A DNA stretch of 64,000 nt from Flammeovirgaceae bacterium 311 (GTDB lineage: Bacteria > Bacteroidota > Bacteroidia > Cytophagales > Cyclobacteriaceae), in assembly GCA_000597885.1 (NCBI GenBank), contig CP004371.1, forward strand, positions 2,372,501-2,436,500, given 5' to 3'. A program made the translations under genes and the position numbers. Positions 59,890-64,000 of the stretch are shown here, piece by piece; the stretch's first letter is position 1, and every line of letters starts with the position of its first letter. The notes under the pieces were generated by a model. It searched no databases, had not been told where the DNA came from, and was given only the letters and a program-made list of their open reading frames with translations.

Positions 59890-61281
59890 TTAATGGTGAA
59901 TAGGTTGTGCGCTGATCTCGCGTTCGTACTGGGCCAGGGCACCCAATACTTTGTAGGTGCTAAGGGTTAGCTGCAGCTGTGAGGTGGTAAGCTGGTTGCG
60001 TGCGTCGATGAACTCAATCAGTGAGTTTGTACCCTCCGTGTACCCCCGCTCCAACAGCTTAAAGTAGCCTTGCGCGGCCTGCAGGCGCTGTTGTGCCGCT
60101 GCATAGTTTTGATGGGCTGTTGCCAGGTTATTCTGTGCCACTGCTGCGGCCATCTCCAGCTGCTGCGAGGTTTGCTCAAAGCTTAGCTGCGAGTGCTTTA
60201 CATCCAGCAGGGCCTGGCGTATTTCATAGCGGTTGCGAAAGCCACTGAACAGGGGCACATCCAGCGAAAGGCCCATCAGGTAATAGCGTGCCTGGCTGTT
60301 GTATTTCATATTGTCGGCCTGGGCACCCAGGTCCAGGAAAGCATTCACCTTTGGCACCCAGTTTTGCTGTTTCAGCTGCACTAGTGTCTGGTTGAGGCGC
60401 TCTCCTGCCTGTACCATCTGCAGCTCTTCCCGGTGCGAAACCGCAGCCTGGTTTTGAGCCAGCAGGAGGGGCACGGCACTTACAGCTTCTTCAATGCCTT
60501 CAGTAGGCACAATGGAAGAAGTCTGAGGCCTGTTAAGCAAAAAGTTAAAGTAGCGCTGTGCATTCAGGCTGTTGTTCTCTGCCTCCTGCAGCTGAGCTTT
60601 TACACCCTCCAGCTCACTTTGGGCCCGCAATACTGTGGCCGGTAAACCTTTGCCATTGCGCAGCAGCGACTGGTTTACCTCCAGGTTTTGCGCTACCAGC
60701 TCCAGGGCACTCTGCCAGATCTTGACGGCTTCCAGTGCGCTTAGGTAGTTGTAATAAGCCAGCTTGATGTTCTTGACCAGCTCCCGTTCATAAGCCTTTA
60801 CCTCCCACTCCTGCAGCTGTACCCGCTCGTGCTGAATGCGCCTGTTGTTGTAGAGGTCGGTATTTAGCAGCGGGACGGCGGTGCGCAGGTGTGCATCGTA
60901 AAAATTTTGCGGAAAAAAGCTCTGCTTCACATTTTCAATCTGCGGAAAATTATTGGTCTCCGTCAGCTGGTTAAGGGTGCTGTAAACAGGGTTCAGCATG
61001 TCGCCAATGGGTAAATCAATGGCACGGCCGCCATTGCCATGGATATAGCCGGCATTAAAGGAAACAGCGGGTAAAAAATAACTACTGGCAACCTTAAGCG
61101 CATGGGTGGCTTTTTCCAGCCCAATATTCTTTTGCTGCAGGATAAGGTTTGTCTGCAGGCCCTCGCGGATGTACTGCTGCAGGGGTTCTTCCCGGGCAGA
61201 AGGCTGGCTTAGGGTGTGGAAGGAGATGTTGCTAAAAAAAAGCAAAAGTAGTCCCCTTACGAGTTTGGAATAGGTACTCAT
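59890..61281 (-). CDS. TolC-family outer membrane efflux protein (pump 3)
   Basis: 463 residues from the ATG at 61281 (MSTYSKLVRGLLLLFFSNIS); the ATG at 61287 and a GTG at 61305 are also possible. A signal peptide ends near SQPSAREE. Two outer-membrane efflux repeats of coiled helices (about 30-230 and 265-455) follow, with ALEAVKIWQSALELVAQNLEVNQSLLRNGK and AAQQRLQAAQGYFKLLERGYTEGTNSLIEFIDARNQLTTSQ. A near-perfect copy of the TetR-type palindrome lies at 61299-61311, 18 bp upstream of the ATG. This is the first gene of the pump 3 efflux operon. Confidence 0.93.
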   Translation of the reverse strand: MSTYSKLVRGLLLLFFSNISFHTLSQPSAREEPLQQYIREGLQTNLILQQKNIGLEKATHALKVASSYFLPAVSFNAGYIHGNGGRAIDLPIGDMLNPVYSTLNQLTETNNFPQIENVKQSFFPQNFYDAHLRTAVPLLNTDLYNNRRIQHERVQLQEWEVKAYERELVKNIKLAYYNYLSALEAVKIWQSALELVAQNLEVNQSLLRNGKGLPATVLRAQSELEGVKAQLQEAENNSLNAQRYFNFLLNRPQTSSIVPTEGIEEAVSAVPLLLAQNQAAVSHREELQMVQAGERLNQTLVQLKQQNWVPKVNAFLDLGAQADNMKYNSQARYYLMGLSLDVPLFSGFRNRYEIRQALLDVKHSQLSFEQTSQQLEMAAAVAQNNLATAHQNYAAAQQRLQAAQGYFKLLERGYTEGTNSLIEFIDARNQLTTSQLQLTLSTYKVLGALAQYEREISAQPIHH

Positions 61282-61298
61282 ATACATTGTATTTAAAA

Positions 61299-61311
61299 TG
61301 AACACTGTTTA
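61299..61311. promoter_or_regulatory. Operator-like palindrome (TGAACA-C-TGTTTA) before pump 3 efflux operon
   Basis: Matches TGAACA-N-TGTTCA at 11 of 12 symmetric positions; the perfect form is at 62074-62086. It sits 18 bp upstream of the chosen ATG of the outer-membrane gene. Confidence 0.7.
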
Positions 61312-61435
61312 TCAGAAGGGCAAAAAAATAGCAAATGCCGGCTGGTTTCTTGAAATGTAAACCAGTAACCAGATGCATGCTGGTAGCTATGTGTAGGCTG
61401 AAAATAAACCCGGAGGCAGCGCTGCAGTTCAGTAA

Positions 61436-62047
61436 CTACATGCAGTTCAGCATTTGCACAAATGTGTCGTACCCTAAAGTTTCAATGGTTTCCCTTTTTT
61501 CATCGCTGATTACGCGGCAGCGCCCACGGATGCTGATGGTGGCCATACCATGTACAGTCGACCAGATCACATAAGCCATTTCCTCGGTATCATATCCTTT
61601 AAAATGTCCCTGTTCTATACAGGCCTGCACCACTTGTACCAGCACATTAAAGGCCGTCTGCCCTTCATCCCAACAGGCTTCTGCTTCTAACACATTCATA
61701 GGCGCCCTGATCACAAACATCAGGTCATAGTACTCCGGATTCTCCATGGCAAAGTTCAGGTACAGCTTTCCCATTGCCTTAAGCCGCTCAAAAGGATCGG
61801 CTACCACCTGCAGTACGCCAAACTGCTGCCTAAGCAGCATAAAACCCTCCTGCTGCAGGGCATGAAAAATAGAATCCTTATCTTTAAAATGCAGATAGAT
61901 AGTGCCCGGACTGTATTCTATGCGATCTGCAATATTGCGTATACTGGTTTGGGCATAGCCTTTTTCAAAAAAGATTTCCTTCGCTGCCTTTAAAATCAGC
62001 CCCTTCAGCTCTTCCTTCTCCCGTTCTTTCCTGTCTTTGGTTCCCAT
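61436..62047 (-). CDS. TetR/AcrR family transcriptional regulator (pump 3)
   Basis: 203 residues from the ATG at 62047 (MGTKDRKEREKEELKGLIL). The frame opens at an ATG at 62071, but that ATG lies inside the -7 promoter element (62065-62072), so it cannot be transcribed with a leader; 62047 is the true start. The helix-turn-helix is AKEIFFEKGYAQTSIRNIADRIEYSPGTIYLHFKDKDSI. The C-terminal domain has LNFAMENPEYYDLMFVIRAP, as in AcrR-like repressors. It is upstream of the efflux operon on the same strand, and its own promoter contains the palindrome at 62074-62086, so autoregulation is likely. Confidence 0.9.
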   Translation of the reverse strand: MGTKDRKEREKEELKGLILKAAKEIFFEKGYAQTSIRNIADRIEYSPGTIYLHFKDKDSIFHALQQEGFMLLRQQFGVLQVVADPFERLKAMGKLYLNFAMENPEYYDLMFVIRAPMNVLEAEACWDEGQTAFNVLVQVVQACIEQGHFKGYDTEEMAYVIWSTVHGMATISIRGRCRVISDEKRETIETLGYDTFVQMLNCM

Positions 62048-62064
62048 ATATCGTATATACACCA

Positions 62065-62095
62065 CAAACATAATGAACAGTGTTCAGTAAACCAA
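62065..62095 (-). promoter_or_regulatory. Bacteroidota-type promoter of pump 3 tetR (TTG-N20-TATGTTTG)
   Basis: On the minus strand TTG (62095-62093) and TATGTTTG (62072-62065) match both promoter parts with a 20-bp spacer. The operator palindrome 62086-62074 fills the middle of the spacer. Transcription would start about 7 bp after 62065, leaving a leader to the ATG at 62047. Confidence 0.78.
62074..62086. promoter_or_regulatory. Operator-like palindrome (TGAACA-G-TGTTCA) inside tetR promoter
   Basis: A perfect 13-bp palindrome, located in the spacer between the -33 and -7 elements of the tetR promoter. A near copy lies before the efflux genes at 61299-61311. Confidence 0.8.
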
Positions 62096-62170
62096 CACGT
62101 ATTCATTAATTTTTTAACCAGCGCTAAAATAAAGTTATTAATCTGATGCAAAACAGCTGTATCGCCTCCT

Positions 62171-62959
62171 CTATTTGGTGTGATCGGCGTATTTCCAGTA
62201 GGCAATGGTTGCAAAATAACCTGCTATGGCTGTCAGGAGCAGGATTGCATAGCTCAATACATCCAGCTGGTCTTTATATTCTCCACCGGCACCGCTAAAC
62301 AGCCCTGGTACCGACCAGGGAAAGTAATAGCCATAGCCTGTCGCAGCTACAATCTGCGAAAGCACCAGTGCCAGTGCTACAAAACCCAAAGGGGCCAGGT
62401 ACCCTTTGCCCCAGATGGCAAAAAAAGCGATAGGCGTTCCCAGTAAAAGCGTGAGTGCTGCTGTGGTAAAATAATCTTTAAGATGTGCAGCAACAGCTCC
62501 ATAATCTGTTGCAGTTAACTGCAGCAGACTGCCGATGGCGAAACCGATCAGCAGGTTAGAGAGGACCAGGGCAAAGCACCAGGCAGCGTATACCATGAAT
62601 TTGGCGTGGATGATCCTGGTTCTGGAGGTAGGCAGCGCCAGAAGATCCTTTGTGGTTCCCTCTGAATATTCCCTGCCAAAGATCCAGCTCGCTACAAAGC
62701 CAAACACCAATACGCCACCCACACCAAGGGCCTGGCTCAGGATGCCGAAATAAGAATTCCAGTCGGCTGTAAAGCCGATCATCTGTGCTTTTGTATTAAG
62801 CGCGCTTGCTTTGGCAATGGCGTCCGGATTCCGCATGATCAGCATAAAAACACCACCCATCAGGGGTGCCAGTCCAAAGGCAACAAACGTTACCCACAGT
62901 ATATGGGAGTATCTGTTTTTAAGCAGCTCCGCTTTCAGTGCTCCTATTTGCGCTTCCAT
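62171..62959 (-). CDS. ABC-2 type transporter permease
   Basis: 262 residues, six membrane segments (about 20-40, 75-92, 125-148, 160-180, 190-208 and 235-255). The block SWIFGREYSEGTTKDLLALPTSR is typical of ABC-2 permeases of the BcrB type, which pair with one ATPase. The permease start (62959) follows the ATPase stop (62966) with 6 bp between, so both are translated from one transcript. The likely role is export of a peptide, drug or lipid; nothing in the sequence gives the substrate. A 99-bp gap downstream separates it from the pump 3 tetR promoter. Confidence 0.88.
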   Translation of the reverse strand: MEAQIGALKAELLKNRYSHILWVTFVAFGLAPLMGGVFMLIMRNPDAIAKASALNTKAQMIGFTADWNSYFGILSQALGVGGVLVFGFVASWIFGREYSEGTTKDLLALPTSRTRIIHAKFMVYAAWCFALVLSNLLIGFAIGSLLQLTATDYGAVAAHLKDYFTTAALTLLLGTPIAFFAIWGKGYLAPLGFVALALVLSQIVAATGYGYYFPWSVPGLFSGAGGEYKDQLDVLSYAILLLTAIAGYFATIAYWKYADHTK

Positions 62960-62965
62960 CTGATG

Positions 62966-63865
62966 CTATTCTTTGATTGTTCGTAAAAAGTACATTTCGA
63001 GATCTTCGGTATACAAATACAGCTGTTTTGGCGGGTAAGCTTTTTCTGCCAGCAGCCTGCTAATGTTTTCCGGATGTGCAATTGCCCGATGATCAGAGAT
63101 TTCAATTTCATTGTTTTCATTCAGCACAGCTCCGTAGTTGGCGCTGATCAGGTAGTGTATTGCGCTGCTGTTGTCGTTGGTGGTGACCAGAATTTTCCGA
63201 AGCAGCTGTCCCGATAACTCCTTTGTGGTTAGCTCCTTCATGAGTCTGCCAGCATGTATGATCCCAATTCTGCTGGCTACCTTTGCAATTTCTCCGAGAA
63301 TGTGGCTTGACAGAAAAATTGTGGAGCCACGACTGGCAAGCTCCTTCAGGAGGCTTCTTACTTCTACGATCCCTTCAGGGTCCAACCCATTGATGGGCTC
63401 ATCAAGGATCAGCAGCCTGGGCTGGTGCATGAGTGCTTTTGCTATACCCAGCCTTTGCTGGTTGCCCAGAGACAGGTGCCTGGCCTTTACATCACGATAC
63501 TGGCCTAGTTTGAGCTTTTCGATCGTTTCAGTGATAAGCCCCGGATGCTTAAGCTGCCTGAGCTGATAGTAGACTTTAAGGTTTTCGGCAACGGTGAGAT
63601 TGGGATAAGCATAGGGTGTTTCTACCAGGTAGCCGATGTCGTTCCATAAATTGAACTTAGGATCCAGCTTTTTCCCAAACAGATTCACCCTACCGCTGTC
63701 GGGTCTGATCATGCCCAGCAACATCCGGATCAGGCTGGTTTTACCTGCTCCGTTCAGGCCTAAAAAGCCATAGATCTCTCCCTCATTTACCTGAATGGAG
63801 ATGTCGTTAACGGCCTTCGTTTCGCCGAACAATTTGGTAAGCCCGTTTGTACTGATGATTTCCAC
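62966..63865 (-). CDS. ABC transporter ATP-binding protein (BcrA-like)
   Basis: 299 residues. Walker A is GLNGAGKTS (about 36-44), the signature is LSLGNQQRLGIAKAL (LSLGN in place of LSGGQ), Walker B is LLILDEPINGLDPEG with the D-loop, and the switch histidine is in LSSHIL. About 80 C-terminal residues (about 220-299) extend past the nucleotide-binding domain and end in EDLEMYFLRTIKE, typical of BcrA-like ATPases. It supplies energy for the ABC-2 permease encoded 6 bp downstream. The ATG at 63865 begins with the usual first strand (MEIISTNGLTKLFG). No regulatory site was found in the 135 bp to the right edge. Confidence 0.93.
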   Translation of the reverse strand: MEIISTNGLTKLFGETKAVNDISIQVNEGEIYGFLGLNGAGKTSLIRMLLGMIRPDSGRVNLFGKKLDPKFNLWNDIGYLVETPYAYPNLTVAENLKVYYQLRQLKHPGLITETIEKLKLGQYRDVKARHLSLGNQQRLGIAKALMHQPRLLILDEPINGLDPEGIVEVRSLLKELASRGSTIFLSSHILGEIAKVASRIGIIHAGRLMKELTTKELSGQLLRKILVTTNDNSSAIHYLISANYGAVLNENNEIEISDHRAIAHPENISRLLAEKAYPPKQLYLYTEDLEMYFLRTIKE

Positions 63866-64000
63866 TGTGTACTGTGTTTAGCATTTAAGGATTAAGCATG
63901 GAAGCATTCATGCTGCATTGAGGTGCAAGCGCACCGCTATATAGCTGCACGCAATTCGCTGCAGCGCCCTCCAAAGCAGACAAAGTCGCGCCGAAAGGAT

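Noticed and set aside
55722-62959. A transposon or integrative element carrying pump 3 and the ABC exporter
   Set aside because: There are no integrase, terminal repeats or composition change at the borders. Only the RAYT/REP locus to the left shows mobile features.
1-64000. tRNA, rRNA, CRISPR array, riboswitch or replication origin
   Set aside because: I looked for these and saw no cloverleaf-like segments, regular spacer arrays, conserved riboswitch motifs or origin-type repeats. A covariance-model search would be needed to exclude small RNAs.

Overview
The window is chromosomal DNA of a Bacteroidota bacterium, most likely of the Cytophagales. The signs are CarboxypepD_reg-like domains next to SusC-type plug motifs, a hybrid sensor with Reg_prop and Y_Y_Y domains, a Bacteroidota-type TopB, GbsR/MarR regulators beside RND pumps, and promoters with the Bacteroidota TTG-N19-21-TAnnTTTG pattern instead of the E. 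coli -35/-10 pattern. I see no rRNA, tRNA, CRISPR array, prophage or replication origin. Codon and base use look even across the window. The only mobile element is one REP-associated transposase locus.

Layout. 1-829: 5' part of topB, cut by the window edge. 1044-1732: two small unknown genes. 1886-5934: an ECF sigma factor and a membrane anti-sigma-like protein with a TonB C-terminal domain, divergent from a secreted von Willebrand A protein; both partners carry SusC-like fragments. 5931-11344: FAD oxidoreductase, MsrB, an M3 metallopeptidase lipoprotein and an FKBP isomerase. 11482-20510: a repeat-rich acidic membrane protein, then RND pump 1 with TetR and GbsR regulators, an acyl-carrier-like protein without its serine, and a second GbsR. 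20744-37057: housekeeping and envelope genes, including a COG2426 membrane protein, a purple acid phosphatase/phospholipase C fusion, an LRR protein paired with an outer-membrane protein, a metallophosphoesterase, a bestrophin, a TPR histidine kinase, an AI-2E family transporter, an alanine-type aminotransferase and a serine hydrolase. 37260-40752: hybrid sensor kinase and NarL-type response regulator. 40785-47183: gamma-glutamyltransferase, a 1111-residue GHMP-kinase/UDP-sugar pyrophosphorylase fusion and a GalU-like enzyme. 47552-54118: RND pump 2 with a TetR. 54259-55591: a small membrane protein and the REP/RAYT locus. 55722-62047: RND pump 3 with its TetR. 62171-63865: an ABC-2 exporter.

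The main theme is envelope export. Three complete tripartite RND systems lie within 50 kb, each with its own outer-membrane factor, periplasmic adaptor, inner-membrane permease and local regulator. Pump 1 has three copies of a 22-bp palindrome (TAGTTC-N10-GAACTA), in front of the tetR, the gbsR and the efflux operon. Pump 3 has a 13-bp palindrome (TGAACA-N-TGTTCA) inside the promoter of its tetR and, in near-perfect form, in front of its efflux operon. These sites allow concrete regulatory models from sequence alone.

The observations I would follow first are the REP palindrome that forms in-frame codons of the RAYT transposase gene and matches a 34-nt copy outside it, the SusC plug fragments shared by the anti-sigma-like protein and the vWA protein, the reversed-order sugar kinase/pyrophosphorylase fusion, and the serine-less acyl carrier protein.
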